Below, piece after piece: positions 19,520 to 29,698 of a stretch of DNA of 64,000 bases. Position numbers and translations under genes: made by a program. Source of the DNA: an uncultured Alphaproteobacteria bacterium. GTDB taxonomy: Bacteria > Pseudomonadota > Alphaproteobacteria > Rhodobacterales > Rhodobacteraceae. Positions within the stretch are counted from its first letter, which is position 1. Each line of letters starts with the position of its first letter. The notes below the pieces were generated by a model, which worked only from the letters and a program-made list of their open reading frames with translations, was not told where the DNA came from and ran no database searches. The stretch lies in contig CACGWW010000002.1 of NCBI GenBank assembly GCA_902576905.1, forward strand, positions 1 through 64,000, read 5' to 3'.

Positions 19520-19539
19520 TTAACAGGATAAATATTTTT

Positions 19540-20382
19540 ATGGAAAAATCAAAAAATGACAAAGTCTACAACCGTAATATTGGAATACAAAGACTAGTGT
19601 CATTAGTTGAGAAACTGAGAGATCCTATATCTGGGTGCCCTTGGGATATTGAGCAAGATAACAAAAGCATAGCACATTATTGTATCGAAGAAGCACACGA
19701 ACTTCAGCACGCCATTTCTTTAGACAAAAAGGACGCAATAAAAAGTGAGCTCGGAGATCTTTTATTTCAGATAGCGTTTCATTGCCATATAGCTGAGAAA
19801 GATTATGGCTTTACCTTTGATGATGTAGTCCAAGATATTTGCGATAAAATGATTTTCAGGCATCCCCATGTATTCGACAAAGAAAAACGAGCTGGAAGCA
19901 GTATTTCCACAAAAGAAGTGAAAGATAATTGGGAAAAAATTAAATCTCTGGAAAAAAATAGTACAAAAGATCCTGAGAAATTTTTTGAAGACGTGCCCCT
20001 ATCACTTCCTGCACTGGCTCATGCCGCAAAAGTCCAAAAAAAAGCCTCACAACTAAACTTTGATTGGACCAATTCATCGGAAGTTCTCAGCAAGATAAAC
20101 GAAGAAGTGAAAGAACTTTGGCATGCTTGTGAAAATAATAAGAAAATTTACATAGAGGAAGAGTTTGGGGATGTCCTGTTTTCTGTTGTTAATCTGGGGC
20201 GAAAACTTGATGTAGACCCAGAGAAAAGCTTAGATGTTTCAATCAAAAAATTCAAAAAAAGAATAAGTGAGTCAATTAAGTTAATCAAGGCTGCGAAATT
20301 ATCTGATAAACATCTGACGGATAAAAAATTACATGAAATATGGGAGCATGCTAAAGACTTGCTCAAAAAAAATGATAATTGA
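19540..20382 (+). CDS. mazG: Nucleoside triphosphate pyrophosphohydrolase MazG
   Basis: 280 aa hydrolase of (d)NTPs to monophosphates, a housecleaning enzyme. Two MazG domains are visible. The first has DPISGCPWDIEQD, the metal-binding IEEAHEL and SELGDLLFQ segments, then DKMIFRHPHVF. The second has NEEVKELWHACE and EEFGDVLFSVVNLGRKL. The start is set at the ATG at 19540. An open frame extends to 19456, but those codons overlap gpt and give unrelated sequence. It overlaps the next gene by 11 bp. Confidence 0.94.
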   Translation: MEKSKNDKVYNRNIGIQRLVSLVEKLRDPISGCPWDIEQDNKSIAHYCIEEAHELQHAISLDKKDAIKSELGDLLFQIAFHCHIAEKDYGFTFDDVVQDICDKMIFRHPHVFDKEKRAGSSISTKEVKDNWEKIKSLEKNSTKDPEKFFEDVPLSLPALAHAAKVQKKASQLNFDWTNSSEVLSKINEEVKELWHACENNKKIYIEEEFGDVLFSVVNLGRKLDVDPEKSLDVSIKKFKKRISESIKLIKAAKLSDKHLTDKKLHEIWEHAKDLLKKNDN

Positions 20383-20791
20383 AACAATATCTTCCAGATG
20401 TAGAAAAGTTGGCATCAGAATGACTGGTCAGAGGCGATTAATCATTAAGGTGCTAGAAGACTCTGACGATCATCCGGATGTTGAAACTTTATTCGAAAGA
20501 GCGAACAAAATCGACAGTAAAGTATCAATAGCAACAGTGTATAGGACGGTTAAAACTTTAAAGAATGCTGGTATTCTTGAAAAATTAGAATTTAACGACG
20601 GTCGATCAAGATTTGAGGATGCGGTGAGAAAACATCATGATCATTTAATCGATCTAGATACTGGTAAAGTCATAGAGTTCATTGATGAAGAAATTGAGCA
20701 TATACAAAAGAAAATAGCTAAGAAGCTAGGCTATAAGCTAATCGGACACAAACTAGAACTATATGGAAAAAAAATTGACAATAACCATTGA
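20372..20791 (+). CDS. Fur-family metal-responsive transcriptional regulator
   Basis: 139 aa. The N-terminal winged helix includes [20 protein letters not shown] and the recognition helix region [18 protein letters not shown]. The C-terminal dimerisation and metal-binding part carries [17 protein letters not shown]. The HHDH histidines match metal sites of Fur/Mur proteins, and no CxxC zinc pairs are present. It may sense iron or manganese; in alphaproteobacteria such Fur homologues often act as Mur. The ATG at 20372 is preferred to 20333, which lies deeper inside mazG. It overlaps eno by 29 bp. Confidence 0.88.
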   Translation: MIIETISSRCRKVGIRMTGQRRLIIKVLEDSDDHPDVETLFERANKIDSKVSIATVYRTVKTLKNAGILEKLEFNDGRSRFEDAVRKHHDHLIDLDTGKVIEFIDEEIEHIQKKIAKKLGYKLIGHKLELYGKKIDNNH

Positions 20792-22052
20792 TCGAATAAT
20801 AGCACGTGAGATAATTGATAGCAGAGGGCACCCTACCATTGAAGTTGATGTATCTCTAATAGATGGTTCTTTTGGAAGAGCTTCAGTTCCCTCTGGAGCC
20901 TCTACCGGCAGCCACGAAGCCTCAGAGTTGCGAGATTATAGTTCAACAAGGTATTTGGGGAAGGGGGTAAGAACAGCTGTTAACAATATAAATGAAAAAA
21001 TAAATCCGTACTTAAAAGGCCATGATCCATTAGACCAAAAGAAAATCGACGATATGCTAATTCAATTGGACGGCACACCAAACAAGTCCAATTTAGGTGG
21101 TAATGCGATATTGGGAGTTTCTCTAGCAACAGCTAGAGCAGCATCTAGTTTAAAAAATCAGTCGCTCTTTAAGTACCTAGGATCCGTAAAAGAGTATAAA
21201 CTCCCAGTACCTTTAATGAATATAATTAACGGGGGCAGTCACGCGGATAACACCATCGATTTTCAGGAGTTTATGATTATGCCAATCGGGGCAAAAACTT
21301 TCAGTAAGGCCATACAAATGTCATGCGAAGTTTTTCAAACACTTAAAAATAACCTGAAGACAGATGGATTTAGTACCAATATAGGAGATGAAGGAGGTTT
21401 TGCTCCAGCTTTGGAAAGTACTGAGAGAGCCCTAGATGCAGTTGTGAAGGCAATCAAATCTTGTGGATACATTTTAGAGAAAGATTTTTATTTAGCTCTT
21501 GATTGTGCATCAACAGAATATTACGAAAATCACAGGTATAACTTGGTGGGTGAAAATAAATCTTTATCAGCGGACGAAAATGCTGCAAACCTAGAGAGGC
21601 TATGCAAGATGTATCCTATTTTCTCTATTGAAGATGGAATGGCTGAGGATGATTGGGCAGGGTGGGAACTGCTCACTGAAGCCCTAAGTTCAAAAGTACA
21701 ATTGGTGGGAGATGACTTATTTGTTACCAACAAAATCCGACTCAGAGAGGGGATAGAAAGACGTGCAGGGAATGCAATCCTGATAAAACCAAATCAAATA
21801 GGCACATTAAGTGAAACTGTAGAGACAATTTCACTAGCTCAGGAAAATAATTATTCCTGTATAATGTCTCACAGATCTGGAGAAACAGAGGATACGTTTA
21901 TAGCTGATCTAGCAGTGGCTACCGGGTGCACTCAAATAAAGACTGGATCATTATCGAGAAGTGACAGGTTAGCAAAATATAATCAACTTTTACGTATAGA
22001 GGAAGAAATTGGGCAAAATGCTCAGTATATTGGTACTGATATCCTAAAATGA
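20763..22052 (+). CDS. eno: Enolase
   Basis: 429 aa glycolytic enzyme interconverting 2-phosphoglycerate and phosphoenolpyruvate; also part of the RNA degradosome in some bacteria. Signatures are [47 protein letters not shown], the magnesium ligand in [19 protein letters not shown], the catalytic-lysine segment LIKPNQIGT, and SHRSGETED. The N-terminal motif reads SRGHPT rather than the usual SRGNPT. The start lies inside the fur-like gene, and the 3' end overlaps convergent plsC by 9 bp. Confidence 0.96.
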   Translation: MEKKLTITIDRIIAREIIDSRGHPTIEVDVSLIDGSFGRASVPSGASTGSHEASELRDYSSTRYLGKGVRTAVNNINEKINPYLKGHDPLDQKKIDDMLIQLDGTPNKSNLGGNAILGVSLATARAASSLKNQSLFKYLGSVKEYKLPVPLMNIINGGSHADNTIDFQEFMIMPIGAKTFSKAIQMSCEVFQTLKNNLKTDGFSTNIGDEGGFAPALESTERALDAVVKAIKSCGYILEKDFYLALDCASTEYYENHRYNLVGENKSLSADENAANLERLCKMYPIFSIEDGMAEDDWAGWELLTEALSSKVQLVGDDLFVTNKIRLREGIERRAGNAILIKPNQIGTLSETVETISLAQENNYSCIMSHRSGETEDTFIADLAVATGCTQIKTGSLSRSDRLAKYNQLLRIEEEIGQNAQYIGTDILK

Positions 22053-22820
22053 GTTTTCTGGGCTTAATAAACCATTTTTAACCGCTTTGTAACACGCGTA
22101 ACTTAAATGCTTTCGGTCACCGCATGCGTTGAATTCAATTGGCTTATGGAATACTAAGCGGACCCTGCCGTGACGTACTTTCTTGATGATTTTTTTTATG
22201 TTTTCAAAGATTGTATCCTCTTCTCTCCAAAAACTATAAAAACCAGGGTCATTTTGTATTGGTGACTTGTAGATAATTGTTAAAGGCTGAACGGACGCTA
22301 AAATCTTTTCTTTAAATGTTTCACCATAACAAACTTCAAATAGGGATGATTTAAATTGCTTAATAATTGATCCGTCAGTACTTGTGCCCTCTGGAAAGAA
22401 AAATATACTTTGGCCTTTTTTTAAACATTCTTCCACAGCACGCTTATGCGAAAGTGCATTTAAAGATTTTCTTTCTATAAATATTGTTTGCCCTAAAGCG
22501 GCGAGGACTCCTAAGCCTGGCCAAGATCTAACTTCTTTTTTTGCAATAAAGACCACATCGAGAATGCTATTTATAGCCAAAATATCGATCCAGGAAATGT
22601 GATTGGAGACAAAAACATGAGCCTCGCTCTTTAGCCCTACTAGCTCCCATTCTATGCCAATTGTCTTCATCACAGCTCTAGACCAAAACTTTTTTATTAG
22701 CAAAACAACAAGCCTTTGTCCGAATAAATAATCTAGCGCTAACCCAAGCAGATAAATAGGCATAAGCGTTATAGTCAAAGCTAAAACAATTGAAACTCTC
22801 AATATAGCAATTGAACTCAT
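22044..22820 (-). CDS. plsC: 1-acyl-sn-glycerol-3-phosphate acyltransferase (PlsC-like)
   Basis: 258 aa membrane-associated acyltransferase making phosphatidic acid. An N-terminal hydrophobic helix (about residues 8-30) is followed by the catalytic HX4D motif SNHISWID (His74, Asp79). The glycerophosphate-binding [11 protein letters not shown] follows. Related LPLAT proteins in alphaproteobacteria also include ornithine-lipid OlsA, so substrate specificity is not certain. Convergent and overlapping with eno. Confidence 0.87.
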   Translation of the reverse strand: MSSIAILRVSIVLALTITLMPIYLLGLALDYLFGQRLVVLLIKKFWSRAVMKTIGIEWELVGLKSEAHVFVSNHISWIDILAINSILDVVFIAKKEVRSWPGLGVLAALGQTIFIERKSLNALSHKRAVEECLKKGQSIFFFPEGTSTDGSIIKQFKSSLFEVCYGETFKEKILASVQPLTIIYKSPIQNDPGFYSFWREEDTIFENIKKIIKKVRHGRVRLVFHKPIEFNACGDRKHLSYACYKAVKNGLLSPENSF

Positions 22821-22836
22821 TTAACTTTCCAATTGC

Positions 22837-23373
22837 TTATAATTTAATAGCTTTCATGTCTGAGTTGAAGCGTCTCATGTTTTGTTGGTACCATTGTGCA
22901 GACTTCGTGATCCCCTCAATCTCTTTTTCTGTTAGTTGCCTTACAACCTTTGCTGGGGCTCCCATGATGAGAGAGTTTTCTGGGAACGTTTTACCCTCAG
23001 TTACCAAGGAGCAGGCACCTACTAAACAATTTTTTGCTATTCGAGCACCATTTAATATTGTCGACCCCATACCAATAAGAGTGTTATCTTCAATAATGCA
23101 TCCATGAAGCATTGCTTTATGGCCTATTGTGCAGTTTTTCCCTATTTCAATCGGGAATCCTAAGTCTGTATGGAGAATTGTGTTTTCTTGTATATTGGTG
23201 CCATCCATTATTGTCACTGTCTCGTTATCCCCTCTTATAGTTGTTCCAAACCAGACAGATGTTCCTTCTTTCATTATTACATTACCTATAACAAATGCAC
23301 TCGGAGCAATCCAAAAATCTTTATTTTCTGGCAGCGTAGGCTTCATATTTCCGAGCTCGTAAATAGTTGTCAT
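22837..23373 (-). CDS. Gamma-class carbonic anhydrase-like hexapeptide-repeat protein
   Basis: 178 aa left-handed beta-helix protein of the YrdA/PaaY type. Hexapeptide repeats run from about residue 15 to 130. Likely metal-binding histidines are in ILHTDLG, TIGHKAMLHG, as in gamma carbonic anhydrases. The RGDNETVTIMDGTNIQENT segment has the conserved Arg-Asp-(N/D) and Gln-Asn positions. The C-terminal helix includes GAPAKVVRQLTEKE. It overlaps gmk by ATGA, so the two are translationally coupled. Carbonic anhydrase activity is not guaranteed, since many homologues lack it. Confidence 0.87.
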   Translation of the reverse strand: MTTIYELGNMKPTLPENKDFWIAPSAFVIGNVIMKEGTSVWFGTTIRGDNETVTIMDGTNIQENTILHTDLGFPIEIGKNCTIGHKAMLHGCIIEDNTLIGMGSTILNGARIAKNCLVGACSLVTEGKTFPENSLIMGAPAKVVRQLTEKEIEGITKSAQWYQQNMRRFNSDMKAIKL

Positions 23374-24026
23374 GACTTCAATTCCTTAAATTCGTTTGTA
23401 AGTGTTTCAATAAACTCCTCCAGTTGGCTATTTCTAACGCGTCGCAACTTTTCAGATGTTATTATCGATTTTACCTCATAAAGGGTTTGCTCAAAATTAT
23501 TGTTTACAATTACATAATCATATTCGTTCCAGTGCATTATTTCACCAATAGATTCTGTCATTCTATCTTTAACAGTTTCTGAAGAGTCTTGAGCTCGCGC
23601 CATCAGCCTCTCCTGTAGCGCTTTGATTGATGGAGGTAAAATGAATATGGAAATAACAAATTTACTTAGAGATGAACTACGAATTTGTTTACCGCCTTGC
23701 CAGTCGACATCAAAAATCAAATCTTTACCATCATTAATAGACTCCATTACAGGTTCTAAAGGGGTCCCATATAAATTTCCAAAAACTTTGGCATACTCTA
23801 AAAATTGACCATCATTAATTTTTTCTCTGAATTCGTCAACGGTTAGAAAGTGATACTCTTTGCCATTTACTTCACCTGGCCTAGATTTTCTCGTAGTAGC
23901 CGAAACGGAAAATAAAAAGTTTTTATTTTCTTCAACCAAAGCACGGGCAATGCTTGTCTTACCTGCTCCCGATGGAGAAGACAAAATCACTAATATGCCT
24001 TTTTCTGACAAGCTCAATTTCTCCAC
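23370..24026 (-). CDS. gmk: Guanylate kinase
   Basis: 218 aa enzyme phosphorylating GMP to GDP. The P-loop SSPSGAGKTS is at residues 16-25. The GMP-binding region contains SVSATTRKSRPGEVNGKEY and FLEYAKVFGNLYGTP, then LIFDVDWQGG. The C-terminal lid and helical part are complete. It is upstream of the gamma-carbonic-anhydrase-like gene with a 4-bp overlap and 9 bp after serB, forming a serB-gmk-gamma-CA cluster. Confidence 0.96.
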   Translation of the reverse strand: MEKLSLSEKGILVILSSPSGAGKTSIARALVEENKNFLFSVSATTRKSRPGEVNGKEYHFLTVDEFREKINDGQFLEYAKVFGNLYGTPLEPVMESINDGKDLIFDVDWQGGKQIRSSSLSKFVISIFILPPSIKALQERLMARAQDSSETVKDRMTESIGEIMHWNEYDYVIVNNNFEQTLYEVKSIITSEKLRRVRNSQLEEFIETLTNEFKELKS

Positions 24027-24035
24027 AAATAAAAT

Positions 24036-24896
24036 TTAATAAACAAACTGCTCTTCTCTAAGTCCAAGCAAATATAGGATAGCCGATATATCTGAATTCT
24101 TTAACACATGTTTTGCAGAAAAATTAAGATGATCGCTGCCCTTGAACGAAATACCCACTCCAGATTCTGAAATCATTTTTATATCATTATTTCCATCACC
24201 TATCGCCACAACTTTAGAGCTGTTTTTCCCTTGCAGAGCAATTAATTGTTTCATCAATTCAAGCTTTTTCTCTGCGTTTACTATTGTTCCTAGTGCTTTT
24301 CCAGTTAAGCAACCCCCTTTATGTTCTAAGACATTTGCAAAGGAGAAATCTGCTCCCAATTTTTTCTGAATATGATCAGCAAAATAAGTAAATCCTCCTG
24401 AAAGAATAGCAGTTTTTCCAAAATGTTTTTTAAACGTTTTAAAAAGAACCGAAGCACCAGGCCTTACATTGATTTTTTTGGATAAACAATGCTCTAAAAC
24501 TTCTAATTTAGTACCCTTAAGTAAAGCTAATCTTTTCTGTAGAGCTTCTTCAAAATTTAAACCTTCTTGCATTGCTTGTGCCGTAATACTCCTAACTTCG
24601 GACCCTTTCCCAACAAGATCAGCAATCTCATCAATGCATTCTTCTTCTAAAATAGTTCCATCCATATCAGAAGCTAATAGATACACACTTCGTTCATTCT
24701 CAGTTATGAAATTAATGTCAATTTTTTTACTTATTTCTAGCCCAAGCTCCTTTGTGATGTTTTCTGGGTGGACTTGAAATTGAACTCCACACGAACCTAG
24801 CATATCTACTCTTACGGCGTTCAAACGGTTCTTCAGAAAAACTATTTCAGAAGTTGGTATTTCTTTATGCGATGTTACTACACAAAAATTTTGCAT
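24036..24896 (-). CDS. serB: Phosphoserine phosphatase
   Basis: 286 aa HAD-superfamily enzyme for the last step of serine synthesis. Motif I SDMDGT includes the nucleophile Asp77 and the acid Asp79. Motif II is the Ser of AILSGGF. Lys and the metal-binding aspartates follow in VVAIGDGNNDIKMI. A short N-terminal domain of about 70 residues precedes the catalytic domain, as in many proteobacterial SerB. It starts 25 bp downstream of the DAHP synthase stop. Confidence 0.95.
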   Translation of the reverse strand: MQNFCVVTSHKEIPTSEIVFLKNRLNAVRVDMLGSCGVQFQVHPENITKELGLEISKKIDINFITENERSVYLLASDMDGTILEEECIDEIADLVGKGSEVRSITAQAMQEGLNFEEALQKRLALLKGTKLEVLEHCLSKKINVRPGASVLFKTFKKHFGKTAILSGGFTYFADHIQKKLGADFSFANVLEHKGGCLTGKALGTIVNAEKKLELMKQLIALQGKNSSKVVAIGDGNNDIKMISESGVGISFKGSDHLNFSAKHVLKNSDISAILYLLGLREEQFVY

Positions 24897-24921
24897 TACA
24901 AAAGTGGGTATTCGCCTTGTT

Positions 24922-26259
24922 TTATTTTTCCAATTGTTCCGCTACTAAAAATGCTAGCTCAAGGGATTGAGAAGCATTCAATCTGGGGTCGCAGGCGGTG
25001 TGATACCGCAAGGAAAGGTCTTCATCATCAATTAATTGCAGTCCACCGGTACACTCGGTCACATCTTTTCCTGTCATTTCAAAATGAACACCGCCAAGGT
25101 ATGTCCCCTCTGATCGATGAGCTGTGAACGAGTTTTGTACCTCAGCCAATACATGATCAAATGGTCTGGTTTTGAACCCACTGGTTGACTTAACAGTGTT
25201 TCCATGCATGGGATCACAGCACCAAACAACATTCAGGCCTTCTGATTGAACGATTTTTATTAGTCCCGGTAGATAATCCAAAACTTTATTATGACCAAAT
25301 CTAGTTATTAAAGTTAGCCTACCCATTTCATTTTTTGGATTGAGCTTTCGAACTAGTCTCACCAAATCACCTTTAGATAGACTTGGTCCACACTTAAGTC
25401 CTATTGGATTCTCCACACCGCTACAAAAGTCAACATGAGCCCCATCTGGATCTCTGGTTCTATCCCCGATCCAAAGCATATGGCCTGAACCCGCAATTGG
25501 ATTACCTGTGAGGCTGTCAATTCTGCAAAGTGCCTCTTCATATTCCAAAAGCAATGCCTCATGGCTTGTATAGAAATCAACTTTTCTAAGCGTCTGAGTA
25601 TTATTGGGTGAAATACCGGCCGCTTCCATGAAGTCAAGAGCTTCAGAAATTCGTTCAGCAAGTTGTGAAAACTGCGTATATCTGCTTCCTGTCCTAGTGT
25701 TCTCTAGGGTCCAAGAATGAACTTGACGTATATCAGCAAAGCCTCCTTGAGAAAATGCTCTCAATAGATTTACAGAGGCTGCTGATTGTGTATATGCTTG
25801 AAGCATTCTCTTCGGATCAGGCTCTCTACTTTTCAAGTCCGGCGCAATATCATTGATAATATCTCCTCGATATGATGGTAGTTTTTTATCATTGATTGTT
25901 TCATAGTCTGCAGACCGAGGCTTCGCAAACTGCCCTGCCATGCGACCAATTTTTACCACTGGCTTTTTTGAGCCAAAGGTAAGCACTACGGCCATTTGGA
26001 GCATTACTTTGAACGTATCTCTTATTAAGTTTGCCGAAAATTCTGAAAAGCTCTCGGCGCAATCCCCTCCCTGAAGTAAAAAAGCTTCGCCTGTGCCTAC
26101 TTTAGCGAGCTGTTCCCGTAAATTTCTAACCTCTCCTGCGAAAACTAACGGCGGTAATGCTTCAAGGCTACTCTCGACAGATGCTAACTCATCTAGATTG
26201 CCATATGTAGGCATCTGAACTCTTGGTTTTCCACGCCAACCTTTTTTATCCCAGTCCAT
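24922..26259 (-). CDS. Class II 3-deoxy-7-phosphoheptulonate synthase
   Basis: 445 aa plant-type (class II) DAHP synthase condensing phosphoenolpyruvate and erythrose 4-phosphate, the entry to the shikimate pathway. Signatures are [11 protein letters not shown] with the metal-binding Cys, [50 protein letters not shown] and the C-terminal ARG/ECTGG region. The start is at an ATG following AAGGA. Erythrose 4-phosphate supply may link it to the Calvin and pentose pathways. Divergent from htpG. Confidence 0.95.
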   Translation of the reverse strand: MDWDKKGWRGKPRVQMPTYGNLDELASVESSLEALPPLVFAGEVRNLREQLAKVGTGEAFLLQGGDCAESFSEFSANLIRDTFKVMLQMAVVLTFGSKKPVVKIGRMAGQFAKPRSADYETINDKKLPSYRGDIINDIAPDLKSREPDPKRMLQAYTQSAASVNLLRAFSQGGFADIRQVHSWTLENTRTGSRYTQFSQLAERISEALDFMEAAGISPNNTQTLRKVDFYTSHEALLLEYEEALCRIDSLTGNPIAGSGHMLWIGDRTRDPDGAHVDFCSGVENPIGLKCGPSLSKGDLVRLVRKLNPKNEMGRLTLITRFGHNKVLDYLPGLIKIVQSEGLNVVWCCDPMHGNTVKSTSGFKTRPFDHVLAEVQNSFTAHRSEGTYLGGVHFEMTGKDVTECTGGLQLIDDEDLSLRYHTACDPRLNASQSLELAFLVAEQLEK

Positions 26260-26369
26260 TTACATTCCTTAGTGACTAAAATTAATTGCCAAGGTAGGTC
26301 TTACACTTATTGGGCCTAAAAAACAACCTGAACAATACTAAAAAAAACGAAAAAAATCGAGTGTTCTTA

Positions 26370-26398
26370 TTGACTACTGAATATTCAATACATAAATA
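26370..26398 (+). promoter_or_regulatory. Sigma70-like promoter for htpG
   Basis: TTGACT (26370-26375), 17-nt spacer, TAAATA (26393-26398). The spacer contains the dyad TGAATATTCA. I did not find a sigma32-type CTTGAA/CCCAT pair. The htpG ATG follows about 28 bp after the expected start point, with AAGGA as ribosome site. Confidence 0.5.
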
Positions 26399-26433
26399 AG
26401 ACCAACGAAGTCAATAACGAAGGAAATTTCTCA

Positions 26434-28290
26434 ATGAAAAAGGCTTTTGAAGCAGATACTGGTCGCGTTCTCAACATTGTAATTAATTCACTCTACTCGG
26501 AAAAAGAGATCTTTCTTAGAGAATTGATATCTAATAGCAGTGATGCGCTTGATAAGCGCCGTTTTCTTTCTTTGACCAACAAAAATGATAACGTTGGGAC
26601 AGACGATCTTAAAATTGAGATCCAAGCAAATAAAAAGGATAGCACGCTCGTAATAAAAGATAACGGCGTCGGTATGAGCAAAGAAGAATTAGAAAATTCT
26701 CTAGGAACCATTGCTAAATCCGGAACCACAGAATTCTTGGCCGAGCTTGAAAAAAATACGGGAAAAGACAAGAAGAAAAAAGATGTTAATCTTATAGGCC
26801 AGTTTGGTGTGGGTTTTTATTCTGCTTTTATGGTTGCTGACAAAGTTGAAGTTGTAAGTAAGGGTGTTGGGCAAACAAAAGCTAACAAATGGGAATCCGA
26901 TGGTATTTCAGGATACGAAATTTCTGAAGCTAATAAAGAGGAGGTAGGAACAGAAATCACCCTCTACATAAAAAAGAGCGAAAAAGAATACCTTGATAAA
27001 GAAAGGATAGGTTTTATAACTCGAAAGTATTCAGATCATTTAATGTATTCTGTAAACTTTATTGATGGAAAGAATGAACCTGAATTGCTTAATAAAGCTT
27101 CAGCTATTTGGACAAGAGAGAAGAAAGATATTTCAGCCGAACAATATGAAGAGTTTTACAAACAAATAGGTGCTGGATTTAATAAACCTTTACTAACCTT
27201 ACATAACAAGGTTGAAGGAACATTAAGCTACATAAATCTTCTCTTTATACCGGACTCAAGGCCATTTGATTTGTTCCAAATGGATGTAAAATCTAAGATA
27301 AAACTTTATTCAAACCGAGTCCTGATAACCGATGACTCTGAAAGCATTTTACCGAGATGGCTCAGATTCGTCAAAGGTATAGTCGACACCTCAGACGTCG
27401 ACCTCAATGTTAGTAGAGAAATGCTACAGCATAATGTTACCTTGAACAAAATCTCTAAGGCATTAAAGAAGAGAGTAATTAACGAACTGAAAAAGATGAA
27501 AGATAAAGACCAAGAAAAATATTCGTCTTTTTGGAATGAATTTGGCATTGTTCTTAAAGAAGGAATTTATGAGGATTTTGATCTTAAGACAGAACTTCTC
27601 GAACTATCAAAGTTTCAGTCCATGAATGGGGACAAGCTCGTGTTTTTATCAGACTATATCGAAAAAATGAACACTGAACAGAAAGATATATACTATTTGG
27701 CAGCAGAGAATAAAGAGATGGCAGAAGGTAGCCCGCACCTTGAAGTATTTAAGAAAAAGAAGCTAGATGTTTTATTTTTAACGGACCCGATCGATACATT
27801 TTGGTTATCTATGGCAGGTGAATTTCAAGATCGAAAGTTTGTTTCTATTACCAAAGGCGATATAGACCTAACAGCTTTTTCAGACGATAAAAAAGAAAAA
27901 GAGAAAAAGCCACCGGCAGGGATGAAGGACCTTGTCGAAAAAATCAAAGAAATACTAGGTGAAAGCGTACAGGATGTTAAAGTGTCTACAAAACTGGTTG
28001 ACAGCGCATGCTGTCTAGTAGCACCTGATACTGGGATGGATGTTCAAATGGAAAGAATAATGAAAATTCAGAATAAAGATTTCAAGGGTATGCCCAGAAT
28101 ATTAGAGATAAATCCTGACCATAATATTATTAAGAAACTAAATAAGATTAAGGATACAGACAAAGATGCTCTGAATGATGCCTCTTTTCTTCTGTTTGAT
28201 CAGGCAAAGATGGTAGAAGGAGAGCTCCCTAACGACATAGCAAAATTTAACCAAAGAATGTCAAAATTCTTGGGTATTGCTTTAAGCTGA
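26434..28290 (+). CDS. htpG: Chaperone HtpG (Hsp90)
   Basis: 618 aa ATP-dependent chaperone. The N-terminal GHKL ATPase domain has FLRELISNSSDALDKRR, DNGVGM, and LGTIAKSGTTEFL followed by GQFGVGFYSAFMVAD. The middle domain includes LNVSREMLQHN. The C-terminal dimerisation domain is present, with an acidic/lysine-rich linker (DDKKEKEKKPP) near residue 490. Normal length for bacterial HtpG. It ends 5 bp before the stop of the convergent thiolase-like gene. Confidence 0.96.
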   Translation: MKKAFEADTGRVLNIVINSLYSEKEIFLRELISNSSDALDKRRFLSLTNKNDNVGTDDLKIEIQANKKDSTLVIKDNGVGMSKEELENSLGTIAKSGTTEFLAELEKNTGKDKKKKDVNLIGQFGVGFYSAFMVADKVEVVSKGVGQTKANKWESDGISGYEISEANKEEVGTEITLYIKKSEKEYLDKERIGFITRKYSDHLMYSVNFIDGKNEPELLNKASAIWTREKKDISAEQYEEFYKQIGAGFNKPLLTLHNKVEGTLSYINLLFIPDSRPFDLFQMDVKSKIKLYSNRVLITDDSESILPRWLRFVKGIVDTSDVDLNVSREMLQHNVTLNKISKALKKRVINELKKMKDKDQEKYSSFWNEFGIVLKEGIYEDFDLKTELLELSKFQSMNGDKLVFLSDYIEKMNTEQKDIYYLAAENKEMAEGSPHLEVFKKKKLDVLFLTDPIDTFWLSMAGEFQDRKFVSITKGDIDLTAFSDDKKEKEKKPPAGMKDLVEKIKEILGESVQDVKVSTKLVDSACCLVAPDTGMDVQMERIMKIQNKDFKGMPRILEINPDHNIIKKLNKIKDTDKDALNDASFLLFDQAKMVEGELPNDIAKFNQRMSKFLGIALS

Positions 28291-28295
28291 TCAAA

Positions 28296-29495
28296 TTACG
28301 TGCTTTGATAAAGTGTAGTTACACACGCTCCGCCCAAGCCGAGATTATGCTGTAGAGCTGTTTTAGCGCCATCAACTTGCTTTTCGCCTGCGTTTCCACG
28401 AAGTTGCTGGGTCAACTCAAAACACTGTGCTAATCCAGTTGCCCCCAATGGATGTCCCTTTGAAAGTAATCCTCCAGAAGGATTGGTGACAAATTTGCCC
28501 CCGAAAGTATTATCTCCATCTTGAACAAACTTTTGCGCTTCGCCTTCTTCACATAAGCCAAGAGCTTCATAAGTTATAAGCTCATTGTGGGCAAAACAAT
28601 CGTGTAGTTCCACTACGTCCACATCTTTAACATCAACCCCAGTTTGCTGATATACATTTTTTGCCGCCTCCTTAGTCATGTCGTAGCCTACTAATTGCAT
28701 CATATCCTTCTCTGAAAAAGTAGACTCGTAATCAGTTGTCATCGCCTGCGCTAAAATCTTCACACTGGAGTCGATATTGTGTTTATTCGCAAACTTTTCA
28801 GAAACTAATACAGCAGCAGCCCCACCACAGGTTGGTGGGCAGGCCATTAATCTGGTCATAACACCTGGCCACATAATTGGAGACTCCATTACTTCTTCCT
28901 CACTGACCTCTTTTTTGAATAGGGCTAACGGATTTTTAGCGGCATGTCTGCTCGCTTTAGCTCTAATTTTTGCAAAATCTTTCATGGTGGTCCCATATTT
29001 ATCCATATGTGATTTTCCAGCACCTCCAAAGTAACGTAACGCTAATGGAATTTCTGCGTTCCCTACTAACTGTTCGCAGGTTTCATTAAATTCACCAAAA
29101 GGACTTGGCCTGTCAGTGTAGATGTCACCAAGCGCTCCAGGTCGCATTTGCTCAAAGCCCAGAGCCAGAACACAGTCACTAGAACCACTTTCTATCGCTT
29201 GCCTTGCCAAATAGAGTGCTGTGGAACCTGTGGAACAGTTATTGTTTACATTTATAATCGGAATACCTGTCATGCCAACATGATACAAAGCCCGCTGACC
29301 TGATGTGGAATCTCCAAATACATATCCAACAAAGGCACTTTGAATATTTTTATAGTCTACACCACTGTCTCGAAGTGCTAACTTAGCTGCTTTTGCACCC
29401 ATAATATCATAGGTCTCTGAAGCTCCAGGCTTAGCAAAAGGAATCATTCCAACTCCCGCTACTATTACTTTATTTCCAGTTGATTTTTTTGTCAT
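28296..29495 (-). CDS. Thiolase-family protein (SCP-x / lipid-transfer type)
   Basis: 399 aa thiolase-fold protein. The nucleophilic Cys is in NNNCSTGSTAL. The middle HDCFAHNEL and the C-terminal GHPLGATGLAQ carry the histidines, but the usual second cysteine segment CxGxG reads GLGGACV. These features match the SCP-x or nonspecific lipid-transfer subgroup rather than acetyl-CoA acetyltransferase. It probably cleaves or carries long or unusual acyl-CoA substrates. It stands alone with its own promoter, so context gives no substrate. Confidence 0.85.
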   Translation of the reverse strand: MTKKSTGNKVIVAGVGMIPFAKPGASETYDIMGAKAAKLALRDSGVDYKNIQSAFVGYVFGDSTSGQRALYHVGMTGIPIINVNNNCSTGSTALYLARQAIESGSSDCVLALGFEQMRPGALGDIYTDRPSPFGEFNETCEQLVGNAEIPLALRYFGGAGKSHMDKYGTTMKDFAKIRAKASRHAAKNPLALFKKEVSEEEVMESPIMWPGVMTRLMACPPTCGGAAAVLVSEKFANKHNIDSSVKILAQAMTTDYESTFSEKDMMQLVGYDMTKEAAKNVYQQTGVDVKDVDVVELHDCFAHNELITYEALGLCEEGEAQKFVQDGDNTFGGKFVTNPSGGLLSKGHPLGATGLAQCFELTQQLRGNAGEKQVDGAKTALQHNLGLGGACVTTLYQST

Positions 29496-29525
29496 TTTGG
29501 GCTCCGTTCTTTCTACACATCTATT

Positions 29526-29554
29526 AGTTTATAATTTACACTTAAAGAGGTCAA
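29526..29554 (-). promoter_or_regulatory. Sigma70-like promoter for the thiolase-like gene
   Basis: On the minus strand: TTGACC (29554-29549), 17-nt spacer, TAAACT (29531-29526). An overlapping TATAAA at 15-nt spacing is an alternative -10. A GGAG ribosome site lies 8 nt before the ATG at 29495. Confidence 0.5.
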
Positions 29555-29640
29555 CTTTCCGATTATAAAACGAGAAAATAAACTATCTAATATTTGGCTA
29601 GTAAGTTCATAAGGATGATCTAAAGCCACATGTGTAAATT

Positions 29641-29670
29641 TTGTTCCTGGGTATAAAAGTCATTTACAAT
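29641..29670 (+). promoter_or_regulatory. Possible promoter for fccA
   Basis: TTGTTC (29641-29646), 18-nt spacer, TACAAT (29665-29670). The expected start point is near 29677, followed closely by GGAGAG and the GTG start at 29699. Confidence 0.4.
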
Positions 29671-29698
29671 TTTGCTTTTCGGAGAGTAAACTTAATAT

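Noticed and set aside
19456-19539. N-terminal extension of MazG starting inside gpt
   Set aside because: The 28 extra residues overlap gpt in another frame and do not resemble MazG; the ATG at 19540 gives a normal start.
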